The notes under the pieces were generated by a model. The model was not told where the DNA came from, did no database searches, and saw nothing but the letters and a program-made list of their open reading frames with translations. Shown here piece by piece: positions 7,962 through 15,751 of a stretch of 64,000 nucleotides of DNA (its first letter is position 1; each line of letters opens with the position of its first letter). The DNA comes from Bacillus sp. CGMCC 1.16541 (GTDB lineage Bacteria; Bacillota; Bacilli; Bacillales; Bacillaceae_H), in contig NZ_QFRU01000009.1 in assembly GCF_003184905.1 (NCBI RefSeq), forward strand, positions 72,150 to 136,149, in the 5' to 3' direction. The position numbers were made by a program, and so were the translations under genes.

Positions 7962-8791
7962 TTGAGCTTCAACACGTAACAGGTGGGTATGATAAAAACC
8001 AGCCAACTGTGCAAGATATTACGTTCACTGTTAAAAAAGGAGAATTTGTTGCGCTGCTCGGTCCAAATGGAAGTGGAAAAACGACGATCATTCGGTTATT
8101 AATGAACGTCATTCCTTTACATAGTGGTCATATCTTGTTAGATGGAAAGCAAATCAAACAGTACTCCTCGGTTGAACTTGCAAAGAAAGTAGCGGTGATG
8201 ACACAAGAGCATCAAATGGGATTGAATTTTACAGTGAAAGAGATTGTTGCATTAGGGAGATATCCTCACCAATCTTCTGGATGGTTTCAGCATGAAACGA
8301 AACGAGATCGAGAAATTGTAGAAGACATGATGAAATTGACGAATGTATGGCAATTTCGACATCATCCTTTTCATGAACTGAGTGGTGGTGAAAAGCAACG
8401 AGTGTTATTAGCAAAAGCACTTGCTCAAGAGCCAGAGTATTTGTTTTTAGATGAACCAACAAATCATTTGGATGTACGTCATGCAATGGAGTTATTGCAA
8501 TTGTTAAAAAAGCTTCAAAAGGAACGAAACCTGACCATTCTAGCTATTTTGCATGATTTAAATATCGCTTCACTCTTTGCTAACGAATGTGTATTATTGA
8601 AAGACGGTCACATCGCCGAAGTTGGGATGGAACGTATTTTTGATGAAAGCGGAACGTTACAAGACGTTTATGGGGTGGAGTTAGCACTCGTTCCCCACCC
8701 TGTAGTAGGGAAGCCACAAGTCATGTTTGTACCAGAAGAACGAGAAGATGAAATCACATCCTATCGAAATTTCAAAAAGTATAAGAGATAA
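7958..8791 (+). CDS. btuD: Cobalamin ABC transporter ATP-binding protein
   Basis: 277 aa, FepC/BtuD-type ATPase. Seen: Walker A GPNGSGKTT, Q-loop MTQEHQMGL, signature LSGGEKQRV, Walker B YLFLDEPTNHLD, H-loop ILHDLN. ATGA overlap with btuC (7958-7961). The C-terminal extension after the nucleotide domain is common in Bacillus homologues. Last gene of the riboswitch operon. Confidence 0.92.
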   Translation: MIELQHVTGGYDKNQPTVQDITFTVKKGEFVALLGPNGSGKTTIIRLLMNVIPLHSGHILLDGKQIKQYSSVELAKKVAVMTQEHQMGLNFTVKEIVALGRYPHQSSGWFQHETKRDREIVEDMMKLTNVWQFRHHPFHELSGGEKQRVLLAKALAQEPEYLFLDEPTNHLDVRHAMELLQLLKKLQKERNLTILAILHDLNIASLFANECVLLKDGHIAEVGMERIFDESGTLQDVYGVELALVPHPVVGKPQVMFVPEEREDEITSYRNFKKYKR

Positions 8792-8809
8792 CATCGTCAC
8801 CTTAAAATA

Positions 8810-8854
8810 CCTTGCCTAGTAAATCCATGAAAGTCCATGGCTCAATAGGCAAGG
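8810..8854. repeat. Dyad element, copy 1 of a possible repeat family
   Basis: Outer stem CCTTGCCTA (8810-8818) / TAGGCAAGG (8846-8854) with an inner stem CCATG / CATGG (8825-8829, 8836-8840). No T run follows. It lies 19 bases after btuD. A similar element with the same arms lies at 21631-21676, after yneN. Confidence 0.5.
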
Positions 8855-8944
8855 CATTTACTTATAAATGGTTTCCATGGTGTAGAGTTTTACACAAGAC
8901 GAAAAATGCTGACAAGTCGTTGGGTTCCAAAAAATAAAAAGTAG

Positions 8945-8985
8945 CCTCGAAACGTACAATGTTGTACGAATCGAGGTTGTTTTTT
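8945..8985. terminator. Bidirectional terminator
   Basis: CCTCGA-AA-CGTACAA (8945-8959) pairs with TTGTACG-AA-TCGAGG (8962-8976), with a symmetrical AA/AA internal loop, T run on the right and A run on the left. It serves btuD and the convergent Hsp20-like gene. Confidence 0.75.
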
Positions 8986-8992
8986 AAAATCA

Positions 8993-9478
8993 TTAATCGT
9001 AATCATGGATAATGATATCCGTTACAGGTAAATTTTGATGTTTAGCAAATTTCACTTCAAGCATGCCGTTGCGATACACTGCTTTTGTTTTTTTTCGACT
9101 AACCGAACACGGAAACTTAATTTCTTCTTTAAACGGCTCTGCTCCTAAATTTTCTAGCACAAATGAGTAAGGGGTGTGTGACAACTTTAAGTTGTTCATC
9201 ATGTTTTTGTCGGGAATATTTACTTGGACGATGCATTCGTCATGCGTTTCAAAAACGTGAGAAGTGAATGGTCTAGGTTGTTCTTCTGCAGAAGTGAATG
9301 GTTGTTGTTTTTGCATCGATTGTTGGAAAAACTCATTGTTTTGCATGAAGTCTGGAAACGTTTTACCTAACGCACTAGAAACGACTTGCTGTACATATTT
9401 ATCTACATCTTTTGAGTTCATACCGCCAGTGAAAGAGTCTAATTGTTTCTTAAAAGGGGATTGGCCGAATGGAAACAT
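8993..9478 (-). CDS. Hsp20/alpha-crystallin-like protein, possibly spore-associated
   Basis: 161 aa. The N-terminal part is Gln/Phe-rich (MFPFGQSPFKKQ) and the C-terminal ~90 residues look like a divergent alpha-crystallin fold: HVFETHDECIVQVNIPD, SFVLENLG, KFPCSVSR, and AVYRNGMLEVKF, the last resembling the A-x-x-x-n-G-v-L motif of small heat-shock proteins. The GVL/IxI features are weak, so chaperone activity is uncertain. Comparable proteins in Bacillus occur in spores (GerT-type). Start at 9478, with GGAGG nine bases upstream; upstream in-frame codons to 9679 lack a site. Confidence 0.6.
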   Translation of the reverse strand: MFPFGQSPFKKQLDSFTGGMNSKDVDKYVQQVVSSALGKTFPDFMQNNEFFQQSMQKQQPFTSAEEQPRPFTSHVFETHDECIVQVNIPDKNMMNNLKLSHTPYSFVLENLGAEPFKEEIKFPCSVSRKKTKAVYRNGMLEVKFAKHQNLPVTDIIIHDYD

Positions 9479-9554
9479 AGAAATGACCTCCTTTTTCTTT
9501 CTTATATGATGTATCATATGTTGAAGGAATGAAAAAGGGAATGTAAAAGTAGGC

Positions 9555-9609
9555 AAGAAAAAGGGACTGAGACAAAAGAGGTAAAAAACACCCCTGTTTG
9601 GATCAGTCC
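9555..9609 (-). terminator. Terminator of the PAS-STAS gene
   Basis: On the minus strand GGACTGA (9609-9603) pairs with TCAGTCC (9570-9564), followed by a T-rich tail. A long loop separates the arms. Confidence 0.5.
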
Positions 9610-9691
9610 ACAACACCCCTTGCATGTACACGTTCTTTTTTGTTGTATGAACGTATGTCCGAGCCTCTTTGAAAAACACATGATGCGAATG

Positions 9692-10474
9692 TTAATCGTT
9701 AATAGACGTAATCGTCTTGCCTTCTTCCTTCAAAATATAAGCAATTCCTTGACGAACGTTCCCAAACGTTTTCCACTGATAATCAAGGTTAACAATTGAC
9801 TGTGCCATGTCAGCTGAAATACCAACAATGAGGCAAGTAGTCCCGATGAGTCGAAGTGCTTCATGAATAATATTAATGTAATGGCCACTATCATCATCCA
9901 TTGTTTTGAGTGAAGATAGATCAATTAAAAAATATCGAGCTCTTTCTTTCACGCATTCTTGTAATGCTTTTTCAGCAAGCTTTGTACTTCTTGAATGATC
10001 GAGTTTACCGACAATCGGTAGAGCCAATATTTCGTCCCAAACTTTTAACAATGGTAATGAAAGGTCCTCAATGATTTGTTCTTTTTCCTGTTCGCGCTTA
10101 GCTTGTTTTGTCACATCTAAAAGCATAAGTAAATACGCTTGCTTTTCTCCACTTTCATTATAAATAGGATGGATGACCGTCTCAGCTACGTATAATTCTT
10201 TAATATTAATACGAGCCCGATGAGTTGATTCTAAGCTTTTCATAATCTTTTGTTGATGATGAGGAGAAGAATGAAACATATCCATGTTTAATCCAATGAC
10301 ATCTGTAATATCTTGTACACCGTATAATTGAAAAAGAGGTGCGAGAGTGTCGACAGCTGTAGAGTTTAACCACTGAATTCTATAATGTAAATCTGCAACG
10401 ATAATTGTTTCTTGTATATTTTCTAAGATTGAATGGCCATTTAGTTTTAATGGTAGTTGTCCAATTGCTTGCAT
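9692..10474 (-). CDS. PAS-STAS protein, RsbR-like stressosome paralogue
   Basis: 260 aa. Residues 15-125 form a PAS-like sensor (ILENIQETIIVADLHYRIQW, ending LLMLLDVTKQAK); a helical linker leads to a STAS domain at about 150-255 (LPIVGKLD, YFLIDLSSLKTMDDDSGHYI). RsbR proteins sit in the stressosome that controls sigma-B. Compared with the RsbRA sequence I recall, the two phosphorylated threonines (Thr171, Thr205) correspond here to His160 and Asp194, so RsbT-type phosphorylation at those sites would be impossible. GGAG lies nine bases before the start. Monocistronic. Confidence 0.75.
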   Translation of the reverse strand: MQAIGQLPLKLNGHSILENIQETIIVADLHYRIQWLNSTAVDTLAPLFQLYGVQDITDVIGLNMDMFHSSPHHQQKIMKSLESTHRARINIKELYVAETVIHPIYNESGEKQAYLLMLLDVTKQAKREQEKEQIIEDLSLPLLKVWDEILALPIVGKLDHSRSTKLAEKALQECVKERARYFLIDLSSLKTMDDDSGHYINIIHEALRLIGTTCLIVGISADMAQSIVNLDYQWKTFGNVRQGIAYILKEEGKTITSIND

Positions 10475-10570
10475 GCACGTCTCTCCTTCATGCTTTTAGT
10501 ATGAAGTTTATTGTACAGCTAGGTCAAAAGAACGTAAAGAATAATTTTAAGAGAAAGAGAAGTGGTAGTG

Positions 10571-11188
10571 ATGTACACACCTAAACATTTCAAAGAAACA
10601 GGTGACAAAGAGATAATTGATTTTATGCGTAAACATTCATTTGCAACGATTGTGAGTGTAGGTGAAAAAGGACCTATCGCCACACATATTCCGGTAGAAG
10701 TGAGTCAAAAAGACCATCATATACATATAAAAGGTCATTTATCTAAAGCAAATCCTCAGTGGAAGACATTTGGGGAGGACGATGTGCTTGTGATTTTCCA
10801 AGGGCCTCATGCGTATGTTTCTGCTTCATGGTATGAACAACCTAATGTATCAACATGGAATTATCAAGCTGTTCATGCGTATGGAAACGTGAACTTAGTT
10901 GAGGAAGAGGTTTTAAAGGAAATGGTGTTTGCTATGATGAACAAATACGAAAGTCACATGCAAAAGCCAGTCAATATAGCAGATATTTCAACAGAAGTAA
11001 TGAACCAGAACTTAAAAGGGATCGTTGGATTTGAGTTGAAAGTAAACCGAATTGAAGAGTCATATAAATTAAGTCAAAATCGTCATGAACAAGACTACAT
11101 ATCCATTATGGAGCATTTAAAACAAAGTGATGAACAGGGTCAACAAGTAGCGAGTGAAATGAACAGAATAAGAGATACACATCGATAA
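10571..11188 (+). CDS. paiB: PaiB-like FMN-binding protein
   Basis: 205 aa, PaiB family (FMN-binding split barrel). Seen: N-terminus YTPKHF and the typical stretches HIPVEV, HLSKANPQW, FQGPHAYVSASWY, STWNYQAVHAYG, and KGIVGFELKVNRIE. B. subtilis PaiB affects protease synthesis and sporulation; the mechanism is unclear. No paiA-like acetyltransferase is adjacent here. The ribosome site is weak; GTG 10562 is an alternative start, but ATG 10571 matches the family's N-terminus. Confidence 0.85.
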   Translation: MYTPKHFKETGDKEIIDFMRKHSFATIVSVGEKGPIATHIPVEVSQKDHHIHIKGHLSKANPQWKTFGEDDVLVIFQGPHAYVSASWYEQPNVSTWNYQAVHAYGNVNLVEEEVLKEMVFAMMNKYESHMQKPVNIADISTEVMNQNLKGIVGFELKVNRIEESYKLSQNRHEQDYISIMEHLKQSDEQGQQVASEMNRIRDTHR

Positions 11189-11244
11189 GTGTTCAAACAT
11201 GCACCGTTTTACACGCATGTGCTATGATGATACTAACTAATCCG

Positions 11245-11282
11245 ATCGATACACCTTGTTATTTAATTTAACATGTATCGAT
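11245..11282 (+). promoter_or_regulatory. Inverted repeat in the leader of a 16-codon gene
   Basis: ATCGATACA (11245-11253) and TGTATCGAT (11274-11282) are perfect 9-bp arms; a second 5-bp pair TGTTA/TAACA lies inside. It ends nine bases before the ribosome site of the mini-gene. It could be an operator or an RNA hairpin. Confidence 0.45.
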
Positions 11283-11304
11283 AAACAAATAGGAGATGAA
11301 AAAG

Positions 11305-11355
11305 ATGGATGACATGACTATCATTCATTTAGCAAAAGCTGCATTTAATGAATAA
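11305..11355 (+). CDS. Possible 16-residue peptide (or gene remnant)
   Basis: ATG 11305 follows AGGAGATGAAAAAG at ideal spacing and reads MDDMTIIHLAKAAFNE before TAA. A good terminator follows at once (11356-11392). The unit therefore has a leader dyad, ribosome site, short frame and terminator. I do not recognise the peptide. Since other genes in the window are reduced to head-and-tail scars, this may be another deletion remnant rather than a functional peptide. Confidence 0.4.
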   Translation: MDDMTIIHLAKAAFNE

Positions 11356-11360
11356 TATCT

Positions 11361-11394
11361 CAAAAAGACTGGAAATGATTTTCCAGTCTTTTTG
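11361..11394 (+). terminator. Terminator after the 16-codon frame
   Basis: AAAAGACTGGAA pairs with TTCCAGTCTTTT across the loop ATGATT, ending in a T run. Confidence 0.75.
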
Positions 11395-11467
11395 CATTGA
11401 TTTTCTTTCTAAGAAAGATAGAATAATGATAGAGTACTAGAGGTATGAGAAAAGAGGCGAATCTTAC

Positions 11468-12396
11468 TTGAAAACAGAGATGCAGCGTATGCCTGTACAA
11501 CCAAGACGAAAAAAACTCTGGATTGGACTAATTGTTTTAGTTATTCTTCTATTTATTGCATGTCTTTCCCTTTCTGTTTACGTCGGATTAAGCTTAACAA
11601 AAATAGATCGAAAACCAATTACAGAGACACCAGCGGATTATGGTATGAGTTACCAAGATGAACAATTCTTAAGTGAAGACGGAAAAACCAAGTTAAAAGG
11701 ATGGACCATTGAGCCCGAAGGTGAAGCCAAAGCAACGATTATTATGGCTCATGGATATAGTGGAAACCGTCAAGAAATTGCGTCTGGTTTTTTACCGCTT
11801 AGTCACGATTTAACGCAAGAAGGTTACCGTATTGTGACATTTGACTTTCGAAATTCAGGAGAGTCAGACGGGACGATGACAACCGTTGGGGTAAAAGAGC
11901 AACTAGACTTATTAGGTGTCATCAAATCTGTTAAGCAAGAAACAAGTGAACCGATTATCCTTTATGGCATATCAATGGGAGGAGCTACGTCACTTTTAGC
12001 AGGTTCTCAATCAAATGATGTGCAAGCGGTCATTGCTGACAGTCCATTTAGTGACCTTACTACTTATTTACGAGAAAATTTACCTGTGTGGACGAACTTG
12101 CCGAGCTTTCCGTTTACTCCACTCATCTTAGGGACTGTTCCACTTATTACAGATTTAAACCCTAGTGACGCAAGCCCAATCGAAGCTGTACAGAATAAAA
12201 AAGACATGCCAATCTTTTTTATTCATGGTGATGGAGATCAAACGATTCCATATACAGAAAGTGAAAAAATGGTGCAATAAGTCCAGCAACTTTCCAATTT
12301 TGGGTTCCGGAAGGTTCTGATCATGTACAAGCATACCGAGATTACCGAGAAGAATATGTAGAAAAAGTCACAACATTTATAGAAGAAGCATTATAA
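11468..12396 (+). pseudogene. Alpha/beta hydrolase with a C-terminal frameshift
   Basis: The main frame (11468-12280, TTG start with AGAGGCG upstream) encodes 270 aa: a membrane anchor at about residues 16-43, then an alpha/beta hydrolase with nucleophile elbow GISMGG and Asp-containing HGDGDQTIPY. It stops after SEKMVQ. The -1 frame continues at once with SPATFQFWVPEGSDHVQAY and runs to TAA 12396; this carries the expected catalytic His (GSDH). Inserting one base before 12278 would restore a full protein of the YqkD/BdlA-like family. So the Ser and Asp are separated from the His by a frameshift: a recent inactivation or a sequencing error. Confidence 0.8.
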
Positions 12397-12423
12397 TTCA
12401 TGAAAAGTAGCGAATCAATAAAA

Positions 12424-12486
12424 TAAGAAAGCATGAGTCAAAATTAGATGATTTTTCTGATTTTGATCATGCTTTCTTATTTTTTA
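12424..12486 (+). terminator. Terminator of the alpha/beta hydrolase
   Basis: TAAGAAAGCATGA (12424-12436) pairs perfectly with TCATGCTTTCTTA (12467-12479), extended by TCAAAA/TTTTGA, then a T run. Confidence 0.85.
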
Positions 12487-12660
12487 TAAAAGATGGTTGT
12501 TTTTTAAAACCCTTTTTGAAAGATAGCTTGTTAAGAGTGAGTAGAGCAGAAGGTACGAAATTCCACGAAAATGTATAACGCATTTTTTCGTGCCCCGTCA
12601 ATTCTAAGATGTTTAGTTAATGTACGGTGAAAGCAATTTCTTTTTAGACCATTCTGTTTT

Positions 12661-13164
12661 CTAGTGAGAAGAAGTACGATGTCTACGATGAGTTGAGAAT
12701 CCACCAATCACAAACGGTGCACTAAATCCAATTAATAAATACGCTGTAATCAATAAGTCTGTTGATAGATCTCGCTTTTTTTCAGCAAGTGGATGATTTT
12801 TGATAAATTGAGTCAAAAGCTCATTTTCTGCAATGTCGCTCTCTTCTAAGTAAGCTTTGTTGTCTTCATCATAGTAAAAAATCTTTTGAACAGTAAAGGT
12901 GAAAAGTGAATCTCGAACGGTTTTGTATTCTAAGTAGTAAGCAGTGATTGAAGTTTTAAAAGGTTCTTCTCCTGAGGTTACTTCTCCTATAAACTGTTCT
13001 TTCTTCAACACCTTGATTGATTTGCTTTTAAAATAGTTATCGGTTTCATTTACTTTTTCTTCTAATTTAGATTGTTCATCAGTTGTTGGTTCTTCAGCTG
13101 CAGCTGTAAGTGGAAGCATGATTAAGGCGAAGATCAATGTCATCATTGTCAACCAGTTCATCAT
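12661..13164 (-). CDS. Exported or membrane-anchored protein of unknown function
   Basis: 167 aa. An N-terminal signal peptide (hydrophobic to about residue 20, ending LTAAAEE), an external domain rich in Glu/Lys/Tyr, one C-terminal membrane helix (LLITAYLLIGFSAPFVIGG) and a short basic tail (HRRHRTSSH). This topology places the middle domain outside the cell. The start is ATG 13164, which has AAAGGGGG five to six bases upstream; ATG 13182 lacks a usable site. Not recognised. Monocistronic. Confidence 0.65.
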   Translation of the reverse strand: MMNWLTMMTLIFALIMLPLTAAAEEPTTDEQSKLEEKVNETDNYFKSKSIKVLKKEQFIGEVTSGEEPFKTSITAYYLEYKTVRDSLFTFTVQKIFYYDEDNKAYLEESDIAENELLTQFIKNHPLAEKKRDLSTDLLITAYLLIGFSAPFVIGGFSTHRRHRTSSH

Positions 13165-13276
13165 AAAAGCCCCCTTTGTCATTCCCTTTAGTTTAATTTA
13201 TAGACAGAACGCACAAAGAAGAACTGAAACATGATTTTCTTCCAATTATCGGATAGAAGGTATTAATCGAGAAAGT

Positions 13277-13597
13277 ATGAGGATTTCTGGTCTACACAGT
13301 GGACGTTTTCCTACTATACGCATTCAAAGTAAACAATCAGAAATAGATGTCGCGGTTTCGTATCTCATTAGTGAGGACCGAAAACGTATTTACTTAACGA
13401 TAATGGATATGACAAGTCAAATTCATCAAAAGAAAATTCGATTGTTAACTCCTGATCATCTTCGTATTTTTAAAGATGAAAAGATTATGGTTGGAACATC
13501 AGAAGAAGCAAAGCAAGTGGAACAAGGGACGGCTCTTTATATTCCATACAACATTGAACACATTCACAGAAAGTACTGCTACGTATCAGCGGAGTGA
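13277..13597 (+). CDS. Hypothetical protein
   Basis: 106 aa, no signal peptide or membrane segment. It is rich in charged residues with alternating hydrophobic stretches (ISEDRKRIYLTIMDM, TALYIPYNIEHIHRKYCYV), suggesting a small beta-rich fold. The ribosome site is weak (GAGAAAG). It is not recognised; coding is supported by length and an amino-acid make-up like its neighbours. It converges on the small-RNA terminator at 13619-13647. Confidence 0.45.
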   Translation: MRISGLHSGRFPTIRIQSKQSEIDVAVSYLISEDRKRIYLTIMDMTSQIHQKKIRLLTPDHLRIFKDEKIMVGTSEEAKQVEQGTALYIPYNIEHIHRKYCYVSAE

Positions 13598-13618
13598 TTG
13601 CGATACAATAGAAGTAAT

Positions 13619-13731
13619 AAAAAAACGCCAGAACAAATGTCCTAGCGCCTTTGGCCACCGCCCTATCCATCCGGTCTGGTTAAGTGTCCCGCAACGATCG
13701 CAAAAAAGTTGTTGGAATAGGGAGGTGGTTA
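13619..13731 (-). ncRNA. Candidate small regulatory RNA
   Basis: A roughly 113-nt minus-strand transcript is predicted. A sigma-A-like promoter lies at 13766-13738 (TTGTAG, 17 bp, TATACT). The 5' end is C-rich (AACCACCTCCCTATTCC), able to pair with GGAGG-type ribosome sites, and also pairs with GGATAGGGCGGTGG within the RNA (12 bp, one mismatch). The 3' end is a strong terminator: CGCTAGGAC / GTTCTGGCG plus seven Ts (13647-13619). The stretch is markedly richer in GC than its surroundings and has no convincing reading frame. I cannot assign it to a known RNA family. Confidence 0.5.
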
Positions 13732-13737
13732 ATCAGT

Positions 13738-13766
13738 AGTATACGCTATTTTCTTTTATCCTACAA
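13738..13766 (-). promoter_or_regulatory. Predicted sigma-A promoter of the candidate small RNA
   Basis: On the minus strand: TTGTAG (13766-13761), 17-bp spacer, TATACT (13743-13738). Start expected near 13731. Confidence 0.45.
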
Positions 13767-13920
13767 CATCGGTTTATTCATTCATCATCACGTGAAAGTA
13801 GCAATGAAGGAGTCAAAATGAATCAAAACTTGTCAAAATTAGTAGAATGGTAGATAATACTACTAACTATATGACATCCAACAATCGTGAAAAGAATCAA
13901 TTGTAGGAGGATTTTTTCGC

Positions 13921-14325
13921 ATGAAAAAGCTGTTAATTTTTACTCTTGTGGCATTACTATCGATTTTCTTCATTGATCGATCGTATAGCAAACAAAATCA
14001 AGCTGCTCTTCAACAAATGCTCATCTCAAAAATTGAAGAAGAACAATTTACAACTGATGAAATTGAATTGGATTTTGAAGAATTATTTGATTTTAAGTGG
14101 GACAAAGTTTATGTATTTAAGCCGTATACACCAATTGATGAAGTAAACAAACAATTAGGATTTACTTGGCTTGGAGCAAAGTCAACGGGTATTGATTACC
14201 GTGATGATGTCAATTTGATTGTGTTTGTAGAAAACAATCAAGTCGCACAATACATCGAACTTCCACGTTCGTATGGTGACATTGTAGTAAAAAATCACCA
14301 AGCGTTTGAAGTGAACAAATCATAA
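13921..14325 (+). CDS. Secreted or anchored protein of unknown function
   Basis: 134 aa with an N-terminal hydrophobic signal/anchor (MKKLLIFTLVALLSIFFI). The rest is soluble, acidic, and ends with a beta-rich region (DVNLIVFVENNQVAQYIELP) that resembles the fold of small extracytoplasmic Bacillus proteins, without a firm family. AGGAGG lies about ten bases upstream. Followed by its own terminator. Confidence 0.65.
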   Translation: MKKLLIFTLVALLSIFFIDRSYSKQNQAALQQMLISKIEEEQFTTDEIELDFEELFDFKWDKVYVFKPYTPIDEVNKQLGFTWLGAKSTGIDYRDDVNLIVFVENNQVAQYIELPRSYGDIVVKNHQAFEVNKS

Positions 14326-14342
14326 TACAAATGAGCGTATAT

Positions 14343-14389
14343 AGGCTGTTTAAAGAGGGTTTCTTTTCCTTTTTGAAACAGCCTTTTTT
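14343..14389 (+). terminator. Terminator
   Basis: AGGCTGTTT (14343-14351) / AAACAGCCT (14376-14384) followed by a T run. Confidence 0.8.
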
Positions 14390-14475
14390 CGTATGAAATG
14401 ATGCGAGTATGTATAATCTTTCCTCTTATTTTCCATTCTAACTAAAGATACATATTTATTAGGATGGTGAACGAA

Positions 14476-15531
14476 ATGGAACTATTAAAACGTTTAACAG
14501 ATGAACATGGAGCACCAGGATTTGAACATAAAATTCGTCACATTATGCAAGACGAATTTCAAAAAATCGGTGCAGATATTTTAACAGATCGTTTAGGTAG
14601 TATTTTTGGTAAAAAAGAAGGTAGCTCAAATAACGTAAACGTCATGCTTGCCGGTCACATGGACGAAGTAGGATTTATGGTAAGCGAAATTATAAAAGAA
14701 GGTTACCTTCGATTTGTACCAATAGGAGGCTGGTGGTCTCAAGTATTACTGTCCCAGCGACTATCAATCATTACAGAGAAGAAGCAATTTACTGGAGTAG
14801 TTGGATCAAAACCACCCCATATTTTACAACCTGAAGAGCGAAATACTGTGTATCCAATGCGCGAAATGTTTATCGACGTTGGTGCAAAAAGTAAAGAACA
14901 AGTGAAAAGTTGGGGAATTAAAGTAGGAGATCCAATCGTTCCAATCTGTCCATTTGAAATGATGCCAGATAATGACACGGTTCTCGCAAAAGCCATTGAC
15001 AATCGAATTGGATGTTGGTTAGCCATTGAAGTGTTAAAAGCATTAAAAGATCAAGATCATCCAAATACCGTATATTCAGGCGCAACGGTTCAAGAAGAAG
15101 TTGGGTTAAGAGGAGCAGCAACATCTCCATACATTGTTGAACCAGATGTAGCTTTTGCATTAGATGTAGGAGTAGCGGAAGATGCACCAAATGCCAATCC
15201 GAACAAAGCAAAGCTTGGACATGGGCCACTTATCACATTTTTAGATTCATCGATGATTCCAAATATCAAACTTCGTAACTTCGTAATTGAAACAGCAGAG
15301 GAAAACAACATTCCTTATCAAGTAGATGTCATGCTTGGTGGGGGAACAGATGGAGGGAAGTTTCACCTTCATAAGCAGGGTGTACCAACAATTGTTATTG
15401 GAGCAGCTACAAGGTACATTCATAGCCATACTTCTATGGTAAGTAAACAAGACTTAGAAAACGGTGTGAAGCTTCTAACGGCGATCATCAAAAAATTAGA
15501 CGAGGAAACATATAAAACATTCATTCAATAA
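14476..15531 (+). CDS. M42 family metallopeptidase (glutamyl aminopeptidase/FrvX type)
   Basis: 351 aa. M42 aminopeptidases are cobalt/zinc enzymes forming tetrahedral dodecamers that trim short peptides. Seen: metal-ligand motifs LAGHMDEVGFM (His, Asp), AKAIDNRIGCW (Asp), the catalytic pair VQEEVGLRGA (Glu-Glu), ALDVGVAEDAP (Asp) and the C-terminal RYIHSHTSMV (His). B. subtilis has three such paralogues (YsdC, YtoP, YhfE). ATG 14476 fits AGGATGGTG upstream; ATG 14464 is an alternative. Monocistronic. Confidence 0.9.
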   Translation: MELLKRLTDEHGAPGFEHKIRHIMQDEFQKIGADILTDRLGSIFGKKEGSSNNVNVMLAGHMDEVGFMVSEIIKEGYLRFVPIGGWWSQVLLSQRLSIITEKKQFTGVVGSKPPHILQPEERNTVYPMREMFIDVGAKSKEQVKSWGIKVGDPIVPICPFEMMPDNDTVLAKAIDNRIGCWLAIEVLKALKDQDHPNTVYSGATVQEEVGLRGAATSPYIVEPDVAFALDVGVAEDAPNANPNKAKLGHGPLITFLDSSMIPNIKLRNFVIETAEENNIPYQVDVMLGGGTDGGKFHLHKQGVPTIVIGAATRYIHSHTSMVSKQDLENGVKLLTAIIKKLDEETYKTFIQ

Positions 15532-15541
15532 AATCTCGACA

Positions 15542-15593
15542 AATAGCCTACTTAGTCATCAACCGAAATGGATGAGTAAGTAGGTTATTTTAT
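15542..15593 (+). terminator. Terminator
   Basis: AATAGCCTACTTAGTCATC pairs with GATGAGTAAGTAGGTTATT (one mismatch and one G-U), with a T-rich tail. Positions 15594-15705 show no gene. Confidence 0.75.
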
Positions 15594-15705
15594 TTAACGA
15601 TAGCATTTTTCGTAGCAAACAGATAGCGTTTTATGAAATATCTAAAAAAACTATGTGCTAAATAATAAGTGATGAAAACAATCTGCTTACCAAGACATAA
15701 CGCGA

Positions 15706-15740
15706 CAAAAATAAAACAGCCATGCAAAAGACATGCATGG
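15706..15740 (-). terminator. Terminator of the cotM-like gene
   Basis: On the minus strand CCATGCA (15740-15734) pairs with TGCATGG (15726-15720), followed by a T-rich tail. Confidence 0.7.
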
Positions 15741-15751
15741 TCTACAATACA

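Noticed and set aside
12264..12280. Programmed -1 frameshift in the hydrolase
   Set aside because: The A6 run allows slippage, but there is no X-XXY-YYZ heptamer, upstream ribosome-site stimulator or clear downstream stem-loop; a one-base deletion is simpler.
13476..13739. 87-aa plus-strand frame over the small-RNA region
   Set aside because: It overlaps the end of the 13277 gene, has an irregular composition and no ribosome site, and is better explained by the structured minus-strand RNA.
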